Shown here in pieces: positions 1 to 17,236 of a DNA stretch of 64,000 nucleotides. The number at the start of each line of letters is the position of its first letter. The stretch's first letter is position 1. The stretch is from Malus domestica (lineage: Eukaryota > Streptophyta > Magnoliopsida > Rosales > Rosaceae): NCBI RefSeq assembly GCF_042453785.1, contig NC_091670.1, positions 35,661,501-35,725,500 of the forward strand. The letters run 5' to 3'. Under the pieces are notes generated by a model. It did not search any database and had not been told where the DNA came from. It saw only the letters and a list, made by a program, of their open reading frames with translations. The translations under genes and the position numbers were made by a program.

Positions 1-93
1 TGTCCCTCAAGTGTAGGAGGGTTATTAGCACGTCCAGAAATAAACCCTAGAATAAAGGAACCCTATCATCTAGAATCTCAGATAACTTCAACA
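1..93 (-). repeat. 3' LTR of the copia element (partial)
   Basis: These 93 bases match 4383-4475 at 89 positions and end in CTTCAACA, the same terminal bases as the other LTR. The purine-rich tract follows directly. The rest of this LTR and its target-site duplication lie outside the window. Confidence 0.93.
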
Positions 94-3000
94 TCCTCCC
101 TTAAACTGAATACCATTGATATTCAGTTTATTCTAGGGCATTTGCAAACACCTATTAAATCTCGCAGCTTCTGAAATACTTCAAGTTTCAGCGGCTTCGT
201 CATTATGTCTGTGATCTGCTCCTGCGTAGAACACTGCAGCAACTCTACTACCTCATCTTTGACAAGATCTCGAAGGAAATGAAACCTTACATCTATATGT
301 TTACTACGGCCATGCATTACTGGATTCTTTGAAAGCTTAATGGTTGAGACATTATCACAATAAACCACTGTCGAACCAATTTGCCTCAAATTCAAACTAC
401 TCAGAATCCTTCTTAACCACATTACTTGACACGCACTTGAAGCTGCATCAATGAACTCTTCTTCAGTGGTGGAAAGAGTGACCACTGGTTGCTTCTTCGA
501 GGACCATGAGACTGCTCCTGAATTCATCATAAATACATAACCTGACGTGCTCTTTTTGTCATCTTGATCACCAGCATAGTCACTGTCCGTATAGCCGATA
601 AGCCCTTCATCTCCTCCCTTCTTGTAGAATACCCCAAACTCAACAGTGCCCTTTATGTACCTTAAAATCCTTTTGGCTGCCAACAAATGAGTCTCAGTGG
701 GATACTCCATGTACCTGCTGATTAGGCTTACGGTGTACATAAGATCAGGTCGTGTAGCTGTTAAGTACATAAGACTTCCAACCATCTACTTATAAAATGT
801 GTTGTCTACTCTCGCTCCTCCTTCATCACGAGTGAGTTTAAAACCAAGAACCGCAAGGTTATGCACTGAGTTGCACCGACCCATGTTAAACATTTCTAAC
901 ACTTCATGTGCATACTTACGTTGACTCATAAAAATACCATCTGATGTCTGTATTACTTCAATGCCAAGAAAGTACCTCATTTGTCCGAGATCAGTCATAT
1001 CAAACTCAATCATCATGGATTTCTTAAATTGCTCAAACAACACTCCATCATTCCCAGTGAAAATAAGATCATCAACATATAGGCAAACAATCAATATTTT
1101 ACCTTCATTGGCTGTCTTGATAAACAATATGTGCTTAAAGGGACATTTGCTGAAGCCCTCATTGATAAAATACGCCTCTATTCGACTGTACCATGCTCGT
1201 GGAGCCTGCTTGAGCCCATATAGCACCTTCTTGAGACGATATACCTTGGCTTCGCTTCCCTTCTGTTCATATCCAGGTGGTTGTTCAACAAAGACTTCTT
1301 CATTAATCTCTCCATGCAAGAAAGCTGATTTGACATCGAGTTGGTAGATCTTCCAACTCCTTTGTGCAGCAAGGAAATAACCACTCGAATTGTATCCAAT
1401 CGTGCCACTAGTGCTAACACTTCAGAAAAGTCTACTTCATATTGTTGGCTATACCCTTTGGCAACAAGCCGAGCCTTGTACTTGTCCACCTCTCCATTTT
1501 CATTCAGTTTTGTCTTGAAAACCCACTTTACTCCAATAGTTTTTCCTCCTGATGGTAGGTCAGTCAACTCCCATGTATTATTCTTCTCTATTGCTTCTAT
1601 TTCTCGATCCATTGCTTGTTTCCACTTCTCACTCTTCATGGCTTCGCAATAAGTAGTGGGATCGCCGTTAGTAAACAAGGCTAGATAAGCCAGGTTCATA
1701 CTTTCTTCATCAGAGAGACCTTCACCAGTGTCATAGTCTCTCATCCAAATTGGTGGCCTTCGAGCTCGTCCCTCTTGAGGTGCACTGCCTTCATTTGTGA
1801 CATCTTCTGATTTGAATAAGTTATCACCATTCGACTCATGAGCTTCAGATTCTTCTTTATCTTCTTCTTCATTTCCTTCATCTTCTGTAACTGTTTCTTC
1901 ATCAAGATTAGCTAAGATAGCTTCCTCATGACTTTCATCCCAAATCCATTGTTGATCTTCCTCAAATACCACATCTCAACTTATAATAGTTTTGTTTGAG
2001 ATGGGGTTAAACAATCTATAAGCTTTGGATTCTTCACTTACCCCCAACAATATGCATTTGATGCTTTTGTCATCAAGTTTCACTCTTTTGCTATCAGGTA
2101 CGTGCACATGAGAGATGCAACCAAAGACCCTAAAATGCTCCACCGATGGTTTGCGCCCACTCCATGCTTCCTCAGGTGTCTTGCTTTTCACAGCAAGGGT
2201 TGGACTTCGATTCAACACGTGAACTGCCCAGTTCACTACTTCTGGCCAGAAAGTCTTTGGAATATGCTTCTCTGATAACATACATCAAACCATATTCATG
2301 ATGGTTCGATTCTTTCGCTCAGCAATGCCGTTTTGTTGAGGCGTGTAGGCAGCTGTCAACTGTCTGTGAATGCCATTCTCATTGCAAAAATCTGTGAATT
2401 CATGTGATGTGAACTCACCTCCTCGATCCGTCTTCAAACTTCTTATGAATGCTCATGTTTCCTTCTCCACTTGGCTTTATACATCTTGAACACTGCAAAA
2501 GCTTCTGATTTCTCCACCAGAAAATAAACCCAAGTTCTTCTACTATAATCATCAATAAAAGTTATGAGATATCTCTTCTTACTGTTTGAGATTGGGTTTA
2601 TGGAACCACAAATGTCAGCATGTATCAACTGAAGGATCTTCGAGGCTCTCCATGCACTTTCCCTAGGAAAAGAGTCACGATGCTGCTTCCCCACAAGACA
2701 GCCTTCACACACTTTCTGAGAGGCTTTGAACTTTGGCAACCCTTCAACCATATTCTTTTGTTGTAGCACCTTCAGTCCGCTCCAACTTAAATGTCCATAT
2801 CGACAATGCCAGCGATCTGCTTGATCTGTAGTTGTCAGGGAGAGACAACTTTATGTCTTTACTGGGCAGCGAGCAACCAAGGCAAACATCCTATTGTATG
2901 TCATATCAGTTTCAAGTATGAGGCATTTCTCAGGGTGGAAGATCTTACACTTGCCATGTTGCATTAGCAATGCAAGTCCCCTCTCTTATAGTTGACCGAT

Positions 3001-4175
3001 ACTCAACAAGTTATTCTTTAATTCAGGTACAAAGAAGACTTCTGTAATCACATGCATGGTCTCATGCACCTCCATTCGCACTTTGCCCTTGCCTTGCACA
3101 CTGAGACTGAAGTTGTTTCCCAGCTTGACTGACTCTCGGAAATTGGCATCTATTTCAATAAATGCTTCCTTACTACCACACATATGGTTGCTACACCCAG
3201 AATCAAGAAACCAAACATGCTCATTCTCAGCTTCCTTGACATCCACATGCGCCATTAGTAGCATTTCTTCCTTTGTTTCTGCAAAATTAGCCTTAGAGTC
3301 CTTAGCCTTCTTAGGGCATTCCCACTGAAAATGCCCTAGCTCGTGACAGTTGTAGCATTCCAGGATAGACTTGTCGAACCCAAATCTACCCCTTCCTCTT
3401 CCTCTTCCACGATAGGAGCCACGACCACCACTTATTCCTCCTTGTTGGACTCCAGTGGTTACTTGGATAGCTTGTTTATCCACCACATGCCGACTCATCC
3501 TTTATTCATGCACAAGAAGACTGCTTTGAAGTTCATCAATGGATAGAGTATCCAAGTCATTCGACTCCTCGATCGAACAAACAACATAGTCAAATTTTGA
3601 AGTCATAGACCTCAAAATTTTCTCAATGATCACTACATCTTCCATTCTTTCTCCATGCACCCTTATCTTATTAGCTATAATGAGTGTTCTTCCAAAGTAA
3701 TTATTGACAGTTTCTCCAGTCTTCATATGCAATACTTTGAACTCCTTTCGAAGTGCTTGCAACTGAGCACGTTTCACATGCGTTGTCCCTTGATACTTCT
3801 GCTTTAAGGAATCCCATATGTCCTTCGCCGTGTCCTTCTTCAAGATCGTTTCCAGGATTGAACGATCAATGGCCTGAAATAGGTAGTTCTTGGCCTTCAA
3901 GTCTTTCAACTTTAGCTCCTCCAGTGTCTTCTTCTGCAAATCACTAGAGTCAGCTCCTCTTGCGACTGTAGTAATTCCTGTCTCCACCAGATTCCAATAC
4001 TCCTTGGAACGCAGAAAGTTTTCCATAAGCATACTCCAGTGATCATAGTGCCCATCGAGCCTCGGGATGGCAGGTTGCACAAAGCTATTCTCGAACGTCA
4101 TGTTCTTGTTCTCTTACGCACACAACTGTGTTTGCAGATTTTTGGTCAGGCCCGTGATGGGGCTCTGATACCAGA

Positions 4176-4475
4176 TGTTGGAACTGAACTAGGTTAACGT
4201 AAAGTTTTTGTGAACACAAGGTATATTGCACTGATAAACTCGGGAGAATTCTTATTAAACTGAAAGATATCAACTAGCTATTATATAGCTTTACATCAAC
4301 CAGAAAGTGAAATAACAACCCATGATAAACAAACCCTAGAATCGTGGTAATCGACTAAGTCAAAACAGAAAACAAACAAACTTGTCCCTCAAGTGGAGGA
4401 GGGTTATTAGCACGTCCAGGAATAAATCCTAGAATAAAGGAACCCTATCATCTAGAATCTCGGATAACTTCAACA
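4176..4475 (-). repeat. 5' LTR of the copia element (complete, 300 bp)
   Basis: On the plus strand it begins TGTTGGAACTG and ends CTTCAACA, so on the element strand it runs TGTTGAAG...CA. The primer site adjoins it at 4161-4174. The five bases after it (AATCC, 4476-4480) should be one copy of the target-site duplication. Confidence 0.93.
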
Positions 4476-4818
4476 AATCCATAACTAAACCCTAATAAAT
4501 AAATAAAACGAAAATAATTTAATTTGGCAAGGAAAGATAATGTTACTTGTGCTTGGTGGATCGAAATTGATCGCATCAATCGCAGATGCCAGCCAACTCA
4601 AAAAAGTAACAACAATTGCAGTCACGTAATTAGAAACATGGAATAACCTAAATCGAACAGCAGGCAGCTGACGATCAGGAGAAGGCAGTTGACGATCAGG
4701 AGAGGGAGGGAGAGAGGCGAGGAGAGAAGGGGAGAGGAGAGGAGAGCTGCTAACTATTCGGCTTCTCTTAACTCTCATTATATAGCACCAACGTAGGGTA
4801 TCGACTGAAATTAGGTTT

Positions 4819-4920
4819 AGGACAAAATAAACATTAAATTGAATACAGGATTGATTTTTTATTATAAAAATATAATTTTTCGCTAAAATAAACAGTATCG
4901 GAAACTTTTCATTAAAATTC
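4819..4920. repeat. Fragment of the dispersed ~150-bp MITE-like family
   Basis: It shares the core words ACAGTATCGG and TTTTTCGCTAAAA with the fuller copies at 5881, 26851, 47631 and 48655. It is more diverged than they are. Confidence 0.45.
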
Positions 4921-5880
4921 TTTTTATTAAATGGCCCACTAACTATCGAAATTCTAAATTTAGAGTGATGTTGGAAAAAACAATTTCAATGTTCATATTC
5001 TTTTTAGTTTTGACTAAACTTGGTAATTTCTTACACCACCTGTTAATACGATACAAAATAAACGAATTTCAGATCATCACGATAACTAATCGGATCGTTA
5101 TCGGGTCACATGATAAGAACCCGTTAATAACGGTCCTTAACATGTTTACACGCAAGTAACCTGTCTCGACACATTAAAAAAAAAAAAAATTTGATGCTTT
5201 TATATTAAAACTACTAAAAAAACTTATTATAATTAATGTTGTAGTTATGGTGTATATATTGTGTATTAACTATGTATTTATTGTTTTATTAATCCATATA
5301 AGTTACAAAAAAAATTAAGTTTTATTTATTTATTTTTATTAAGAGAGTTTCTTATTATCAACATTGGGATATGACCAAAAGAGTGTTTTTACGGGTGTAG
5401 CAGGATTGGCTAGAGCGGATGTGGTCGCCCTTGCAGTTCAATCGAGTTTAAAACCCCTTCTTGCATTCAAAGTAGACTATCGTTTGTATAGAAGAAAAAT
5501 AAATTTGATTTCATTTTTTAGTTTAGGTGAAGCTCTAGTAGTGAAAAATGAAGCGCATCTCAGAAATATTCAGTTACAGTTAGGGTAGTTAAGTCTACTC
5601 TCCTACAAGCTCTTGACGGTTCATTCATCATTCATGAGGAAGACACGAACATAGGAATAGAAACAACTACCAAAACGAAGTGGATTAAAACATGAACAAG
5701 AGGCATCTGCTACAAGTGATTGGGTTGCTGCATTTGCTCCATGCATCATCAGTAATTGAAGCATTCATTGAGGAATCTGAAACAGCACCTTTCATTTTAT
5801 ACTTTTTTATCAATGTTTAATGAAATAGTATAAGAAAAATTAGATGAGCTTAGCTGATTAAGGCCTAGATCATCCCAAGA

Positions 5881-6026
5881 AAACGAAAAGACCTCAAAAA
5901 CTTTAGTTTTAATGAAAATGATAAAATAAAGGTGTAAGTGAATAGTACCAGGATTGACTTTTCAAGGTAAAAATGTCATTTTCGTTAAAAGTGAACGGTA
6001 CCAGAAGTGTTTCATTAAGATTCCCT
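5881..6026. repeat. Dispersed ~150-bp MITE-like element, copy 1
   Basis: It contains, in order, CTTTAGTTTTAATGAAAA, AAAGGTGTAAGTGAATAGTA, TGTCATTTTCGTTAAAA and GTGTTTCATTAA. The same order of words recurs at 26851-27003, 47631-47774 and, inverted, at 48655-48812. It lies just downstream of the JMJ gene. Confidence 0.75.
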
Positions 6027-6285
6027 ATATCGTATCCTCAAAACAGAATTTCTACTCAACAAAAAGATCTGCAACCAGTCGAAGGCATTCCGCCTCGCCA
6101 AATCAACACTCCAGATCCAGTTCATGAGTAGCCACATTTGACATTACAAATATCTTGTGCCCGACTCAAGACCCAGAAACTCTCCCTCTTTCCCCTTATG
6201 AATTTTTCGATCAAAGAATAGGCCTAATGAATGACTAGTGTTTGAATGAGAAAGAATGATGGGACCTAAACTTTCTTTCTTTTCC

Positions 6286-11205
<4,920 letters not shown>

Positions 11206-12186
11206 TGACGGTAAAAATTTGTGAAAACCCTGATTAACCAATAATATCTGCAAAAGAAAACCCTTTCACTTATCAAAATCAATACATAATCAATCAACCA
11301 AAAAACAGATTTCCTACTTCTCCATAACCAAACAGTACTTAACCAAAAGAAGACAAATTTATGCAATACCTAATTCACCCAAACCAGCAAAGGCAATTCC
11401 CCAGAAACAATTTATTTCCACTTTCTGATCAAACAAAAACAAACCCAATTGGCATTTTCACGAACTGAACCCAAATCAAAACGAAAAACCCAATACTTTT
11501 TCAATTGCATGCATCTAACCGCCCCAAAAATTCTTACTGTTTTTGGTAAATTTAAATTCTTTTCTACACCCCCAATAAACTAAATTTTTTTCCTATTAAA
11601 GCAAAAAATTGACTTGGTAAACAAAACAAATATATTCGGAAAAATTAATCAAAGTACAAAAATAAAATAAAAAAATGATTAGTCTATGAACAATGAGGAC
11701 GAAAGCAGACAAATACCCAAGACATGGTCTTTCAGAGAATTAAATATATAGAATATTAAATATGGAGAAAAGTGGATTGAAAAATCAAGAGGGTACCCAA
11801 AGAACACGCCTAAAATTCCCAGGTAGGGTGATGACTTGATGTGTAGGCAATAGGCATACTTGTGAATATATGCAATGCAACCAAACCCTCCTCCTCTGTA
11901 AACACACCTTTCAGAAAAATAAAATAAAATCTTGGTATTTTAGATATAGTTTTTTTTTTTTTGGATAATAATAGTAAGAAATAAATAATAGAAACAGAGA
12001 GAATGAGGTGGAATAAGGAATCCTGCTTGAACGAGGAATGTGGATCTAATACGTGTAGGAAAAGGAGAAAAAAGAAAAGAATTTGTCTCTTCTTTTTTTT
12101 TTTTTTTTTTTTTTTTTGGTGTTTTCTTCGAATTTGTGAATATTTATTTATTTATGTATTTAATTTAGAGGGAGAGGTGCTTCCAA

Positions 12187-12211
12187 AATATATATATATA
12201 TATATATATAG
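12187..12211. repeat. TA microsatellite
   Basis: About 12 TA units lie in the JMJ upstream region, 70 bases after a 26-base T run. It is a simple repeat and likely length-variable. Confidence 0.9.
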
Positions 12212-12909
12212 AGGGAGAGAAGATGGAGAGAGGGTCAACCCGGAGTTCGTCAACCCGCACAAGCGCACGCAGATTTAACGGTGAGGAGTCCAACACTCCA
12301 AATCCAAAGTGCAACCAACCCCACAATAACTTGTTTGCAAGTTATTCGAGCTAAAGTGGGCCCTTCTCACTTGGCCAAGAAAAGTGGGACCCTATCACAC
12401 AAATGCACCGTATAATTAATGAACATTCACGTGATGTTACTAATCTTACTAATCAGCATTAGACTCAAATATAGAAGGCATTTTTACACATGATGTGTCT
12501 TATTTGGGGTCGTTTAGCTTAGTTCTTGGGAAAATAGAATAATGTTACATTTATAATGTATTTGTACTATTTTTTTTTATAGAGCTAGAGTCAGCAATAC
12601 ACGTTAGTGTCATTTTTATTAAAAATATAATACAAACGAATTGTAAAAATAACATTTAAAAAAAAATGATTACACATGATTCTATACATGTGGTATCACA
12701 TAAGTTGTAAATGCATTTGTTCTAACATCTTTTGATTTAGATCTTAGCTTACACTATCCCTTTTTTTTCTTATCAATAGTAGTTAGATATTTAATAATTG
12801 CTTGCACGTGTTGTGATCAAATGTTGTTTAGAATAATTAATGTGATAAAGTCCGAATTAATGGATGATATTGTTCAAATATATGTTTTTTTTAGTACAAC
12901 GATATATTT

Positions 12910-13054
12910 TACACTAAGAGTAAGGAGAGTTCGGTTAAGCCACACACTGAGCAACCTAATTTGGTATCAATTTCACCATCTACGAGATTCGAATATAAGA
13001 CCTCTCACTTACAAGTAAAGAGGAATATCACCATACCGTAGTACTTAGTGGCAA
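12910..13054 (-). repeat. SINE-like, tRNA-derived repeat
   Basis: Read on the minus strand it has an A-box-like word (TACTACGGTATGGTGATATT) and, about 40 bases on, a B-box-like word (TATTCGAATCTC). Related copies lie at 33780-34009 (minus) and 46935-47012 (plus); all share TTTACTTGTAAGTGAGAGGT or a close variant. Confidence 0.5.
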
Positions 13055-14043
13055 ATATATGTTATGATTTCGCTTTTTAGATAGGATAGTACTATTCACA
13101 CACCAATTTTTATGTTTCACACATATTTATCGTGTCAAGTCGTACTATAATTTGAGTCACGCCAAGCATGCGACATACTTAAATGAGCTCGAGTCACGTA
13201 ACAGGGCTTGCCGAGTGGGTTGTGGTGTAGAGGTTACGGAAGTTTACTAGCCTCCATGAAATTATGATTGTGTAAGACTTTGGATTGCTTTCGGAGAATC
13301 AAAGTCCAAGCCCATGAGTTTGCCTTCTTGTGGGAAGGCTTGAGAAAGCAATTTTTGTCCTTACGCTTTCCCTTACAAACTAAGATATTCAGGAACCAAC
13401 CAAACCCAAAGTTGAGCTGACCAAATTACGTTTTGATCTTGAGCCGTGCGCCTCCTTTAATGAGCAGAAGAAAGTATATTTCCCTTCCAAGCTCTTATAG
13501 GGAAATGAGGGAGAAAACATAGAAGAGCGTTGCCAAAGATGGAGTCGTATTGTGGGACTTTGTGCAGGAAAGTAGGAACCCCGGGTATCGTGTTCAACCT
13601 AGGCTTCACGAGGCTACCAATCATTTGCAATGTTATACCAAATAGAACCATGTAGCTGTAACCATGGAAAGAATAAGGGAAGACTTAGCAGACTTAGAAA
13701 AAGAGAAGAAACCAAGAGATTCCCCAGCTGGAACTTGAATCGATCCATGCACCTATAAATCAAGAGCATTAGCACGCATGAAATGGGAGAGACACACCAA
13801 GCAGAGCAAGTTATTTATAAGTGTTGGAAACCCAACCCACGAGTTTTAAACCATCCCTTCACTCTGATCTTTTTCTAATAAGCTTCCTTACCCCCTTCAA
13901 AACCATACAACCAAGAATAGCCTCTCTCACGTCAACTAATAGGCTTTTAGCTCCCACGTCGCGCATCATTCAAGCAAGTTATAATGTATTGTGACTACTT
14001 GATTGTTCCCAGTGTTGGTTAGCCTCTTAAAAGTCGTCACAAG

Positions 14044-14413
14044 TAGGCCTGACATTTTGGACCAAACCCGTTAACCCGACCCGTTAACCCAATCCGACCC
14101 GATCCGTTAATATTTGTATTTGGGTGGATGCTTAACGGGTCGGGTCGTTAACGGGTGAACCCGTTAAATAACGGATCACTTTGGGTCACCGTTAACACCC
14201 GTTAGCACCTTTTAGTTAAGGATATTTTAGTAATTTTAGTAAAGTCTTAATAACAAAAAATAAACTTTATGCAAAAAAATAATAATAATAATTGTTAACG
14301 GATGAAACGGGTGACCCATTAGCTTAACGGGTCGGGTTCGGATGACCCGTTAACTTAACGGGTCGGGTTGAACCCAACCCAAACCCAATAAACCCGACCC
14401 ATTTACAGATCTA
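14044..14413. mobile_element. hAT-like non-autonomous MITE (370 bp)
   Basis: The ends are TAGGCCTGACATTTT and, reversed, TAGATCTGTAAATGG. The flanks GTCACAAG and CTCACAAG form an 8-bp target duplication with one mismatch, the length typical of hAT. The interior repeats AACGGGTCGGGT / ACCCGACCCGTT in both orientations, giving a strong hairpin. There is no transposase. Confidence 0.7.
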
Positions 14414-14431
14414 CTCACAAGCACTTCATCA

Positions 14432-14620
14432 GTGTCGGAAACATTTGATTATCGCTGGAAGCGCTTTATTAGTGCCAAAAACATTCAACAACCGTGGGAA
14501 GCATTTCAACAGTCATCAAAAAAGCTTCAACAGTCGCAGGAAGCACCTCAACAGTTGTGGGAAGCTCCTCAAAGTTGCTGGAAACACATCAACCATGGGA
14601 ACAAATTAAACCGAAAAAAC
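14432..14620. repeat. 21-bp degenerate minisatellite
   Basis: Units such as GCACCTCAACAGTTGTGGGAA recur in steps of about 21 bases. Because 21 is a multiple of three, the plus frame stays open from 14432 to 14662 and spells a seven-residue repeat (APQQLWE-like). No start context or homologue supports a gene. Confidence 0.6.
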
Positions 14621-16024
14621 TTCAAAGAAAACCGAACTAAATCGAACCGAACATTAATGTAGTTTGATTTTCATTTTTGACAAAAAAACTGAACTAAACA
14701 AAACCCAACTCAACCCAAATTTTCACCCATTGGACCCAAAGTTTAAAATATCCACAAAATTGTCGATATTTCTGTCGAAATGTTAGAAAAATCAAAGATC
14801 GATATGAAAATTGGGTTGCACTTCACCCTATATCGGCGTGCTATAGGAAAATACAGGAATTTTGTCCATACCCATTGTAGATTTCGAATTTTTGAACTTT
14901 CTTTGAAAAATAAATTTTCTAATTCGACTAAGTTTTAATGAGTTAATATACTTAAACCATTACAAACTTCCGTAAGTATTAATAAGTTGATATACTCACA
15001 CCATTACAAATTTCCGCTATTATTAATATACATCCATCAAATTTTCATATATTTCCATGTCAATATTTTTTTTAAACACTACATGGACCTTATTTTCTCT
15101 CCCGTAGAGGTAGACGACATTAGCCGATTAGAACCGAGATGTCGGTTTTACAACATAAAAAAACAAGGTTGTCCGTTGAAAATTCTAATGTGAATCCGAT
15201 ATCTCCAATATTCCAACACATTATTTACACAACAACAATCAACGATATCACAAACGCAAAGAACTTCAACAAACGACCAAAAACTTTATTCTTCCCTTCT
15301 TTTCTTCGACATTTCCTTATCATTTCCTCCGTATCCAGAAAGCCCGCGTCTTTCTTTGGATTCGATTCCGCGTTTTGGATTAATAAAAAATTAAAAAAAT
15401 TCCCAAAAATTTCATATTTTGGTCTCAGATTTTACCTTTCCTCGAACCTCAGGTATTCATTTATTTGTTTTATTTGTTTTTTTTTTCCGATGAATAATCG
15501 ATATTGCGTTGACTTGGATTGATTGAAGCTCTTTGTTTGGGATGCAGCAATTCGATTACGTCGAATTACAGCTCCGATTGCTCGAGGGGTCGTGAAATTT
15601 GAACTTTTTTGAACGAAATCAGGTATCTTTTTTTCTTCTGATTTTACTTATTTTGTGGAAACAATTGTTAATTTGAATTTGGTGGTTAATTTAAGAGGCT
15701 GCTTTTTCCTAATTGCTTGCAATGGTGTTAGTGAATTGCTGCATATTTGCGTATTTCAATGCATTTGTTATGGTTTAGTTCCTCTATGTTTCGTTTGGGC
15801 CTCGGCATTACGTTTGGGATTTTACCTGCCAGAACTTATTTAGGCTTGAGATTTTGTCTGCCAGAACTTTTCAGGTTTTGATCTTTTTATATAGAACCCA
15901 CCTTGTTCATCGATGTTTGTGTTTATTTGGCTGAAGACTTGATATGCTTGTGCTTCAGTTTACGTGTAGATTGTAGGAGGTGGATTGTGTCTGAAACATG
16001 TAGGAATATCTCTTTTGAGTGTAG

Positions 16025-17236
16025 ATGGGAACCCGATTTTCCAGATGGATAATGAAACAGCCCCGCCAATATTTCTTGGCTGTCCGGTATAAAACAACCT
16101 CATCTGAGTATGTAGCATCGAGAGCCAGAGATCCCACGTTTGAGAAACTGATGGACAAGTACAAGAACCTTCTCAAAGTCATTGCTGTCCAAGATCTCAT
16201 CCTTGCAAACCCCCACGACCCTGCAGTGTCCCTAGATTTTCTCTCCAAGCTCTCGCAAAAGCTCCATCTCAACCGTGGTGCAGTGGCCTTCCTCCGCAAA
16301 TACCCTCACATTTTCCACATTTACCATGATCCCATGAAGTCCCAGACCTTTTGCAGATTAACTGACAGAGCCGTTCAAATTTCTAAAGACGAAGCTGAGG
16401 CTATCAACGCCTCGTTGCAACTTGTTGTTGATCGACTGCTTCGGCTTCTATCAATGTCTACTTCCAAGATGTTGCCACTCCGCGCCATTTTTAAAGTTGG
16501 CAGGGAACTTGGGCTTCCCGATGATTTTGAGGACACTGTAATATATAAAAACTCCCATCTTTTTCATCTTTGTGATGCTCATGAACCCAATACTCATAAC
16601 TTGAAACTGGTTAATGCAACTTCTGACAAGTTCATTGCAGCGGTTGAGAATTGGAGGGTAGAGGAATATTACAAGGAGGGTAGCAATGTTGATAGGGCTG
16701 AAATTCAGTTTAGTTTTAAACATGGATATCCTCCAGGGATGAAATTAAGAAAAAAATTTAGAGCCAAGGTCAAGGAGTGGCAGAGGTTACCTTATGTGGG
16801 CCCATATGATGTGATGACAGAGAAGAAGAGGTTGTCTAAGGCCGGAATGATGGCTGTGGAGAAACGGGCAGTTGCAATTGTTCATGAATTCTTGAATTTG
16901 ACAGTAGAGAAGATGGTTGAAGTGGAGAAAATCAGCCATTTCAGGAAATGTTTTGGATTTGATGTGAATATAAGGGATTTGTTCTTGGATCACCCGGGGA
17001 TGTTCTATTTGTCAACCAAAGGAAAGAGACACACTGTTTTTCTGAGAGAAGCTTATGAGAGGGGGTGTTTGATTCACCCAAATCCAGTTTATAATGCTAG
17101 GAGAAAGCTTCTGGATCTTGTCGTTTTGGGGCATCATGGCTTGTTTAATGATGGCTCTAAGCCGAGGAACCTTGCTAGTGACAAGGAGGCCAAGTCACTG
17201 GAACAGCACAATGAAGAAACCTGTAGCTCTGATTAA
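16025..17236 (+). CDS. PORR-domain protein (WHAT'S THIS FACTOR family), probably mitochondrial
   Basis: This is a single coding exon of 403 aa. The N terminus is basic with few acidic residues (Arg4, Arg7, Lys11, Arg14, Arg21), as in mitochondrial presequences. The rest, from about residue 35 to 370, is the plant organelle RNA recognition (PORR/DUF860) domain: it opens with the RDPTFEKLMDKYKNLL motif and has FLRKYPHIF, LTDRAVQI and a later DHPGMFYLSTKGKRHTV motif. Family members bind organellar group II introns and are needed for their splicing; the intron served here cannot be read from sequence. The 5' UTR seems to have two introns (donors at 15453 and 15623, acceptors at 15547 and about 15958), so the ATG sits in the third exon. 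Which WTF paralogue this is remains open. Confidence 0.9.
   Translation: MGTRFSRWIMKQPRQYFLAVRYKTTSSEYVASRARDPTFEKLMDKYKNLLKVIAVQDLILANPHDPAVSLDFLSKLSQKLHLNRGAVAFLRKYPHIFHIYHDPMKSQTFCRLTDRAVQISKDEAEAINASLQLVVDRLLRLLSMSTSKMLPLRAIFKVGRELGLPDDFEDTVIYKNSHLFHLCDAHEPNTHNLKLVNATSDKFIAAVENWRVEEYYKEGSNVDRAEIQFSFKHGYPPGMKLRKKFRAKVKEWQRLPYVGPYDVMTEKKRLSKAGMMAVEKRAVAIVHEFLNLTVEKMVEVEKISHFRKCFGFDVNIRDLFLDHPGMFYLSTKGKRHTVFLREAYERGCLIHPNPVYNARRKLLDLVVLGHHGLFNDGSKPRNLASDKEAKSLEQHNEETCSSD

Larger units (their letters stand above)
1..4475 (-). mobile_element. Ty1/copia LTR retrotransposon, decayed, cut by window edge
   Basis: The element reads on the minus strand. The right (5') LTR is complete at 4176-4475 and only the last 93 bases of the 3' LTR lie in the window. 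In element order it shows an initiator-Met-type primer site (TGGTATCAGAG, about 4161-4173), gag (about 4100-3000) with a CX2CX4HX4C zinc knuckle near 3350, an aspartic protease with DSG near 3200, integrase (about 2770-1980), reverse transcriptase with the YVDD core (about 1970-790), RNase H (about 785-123), and a purine-rich tract (AAGGGAGGA) at about 94-110. This order, protease-integrase-RT-RNase H, is that of copia. The coding part is broken by roughly half a dozen lesions, so the copy is a fossil. The LTR overlap differs at 4 of 93 positions, which suggests insertion a few million years ago. Confidence 0.95.
4476..6285. other. Intergenic stretch between copia element and JMJ gene
   Basis: No gene can be supported. 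On the minus strand 4485-4778 is an open stretch of 97 codons. It lies just after a TATATAATG box near 4780 and contains a duplicated 18-bp unit (CTGACGATCAGGAGA core) at about 4666-4705; it could be the start of an old gene cut by the copia insertion, but no family is recognisable. Two copies of the ~150-bp MITE family lie at 4819-4920 (fragment) and 5881-6026. The rest is AT-rich. Confidence 0.5.
11206..15290. other. Intergenic stretch upstream of JMJ gene and PORR gene
   Basis: About 11206-12000 is probably 5' UTR and promoter of the JMJ gene. After it come a poly-T run (12092-12117), a TA microsatellite (about 12187-12211), an inverted SINE-like copy (12910-13054), an hAT-like MITE (14044-14413) and a 21-bp minisatellite (14432-14620). 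The 64-codon open stretch at 13457-13651 on the minus strand has no recognisable family. I see no gene here. Confidence 0.55.

Noticed and set aside
961-1652. Plus-strand open frames of 103-128 codons
   Set aside because: They are antisense to the reverse transcriptase part of the copia fossil and have no features of their own.
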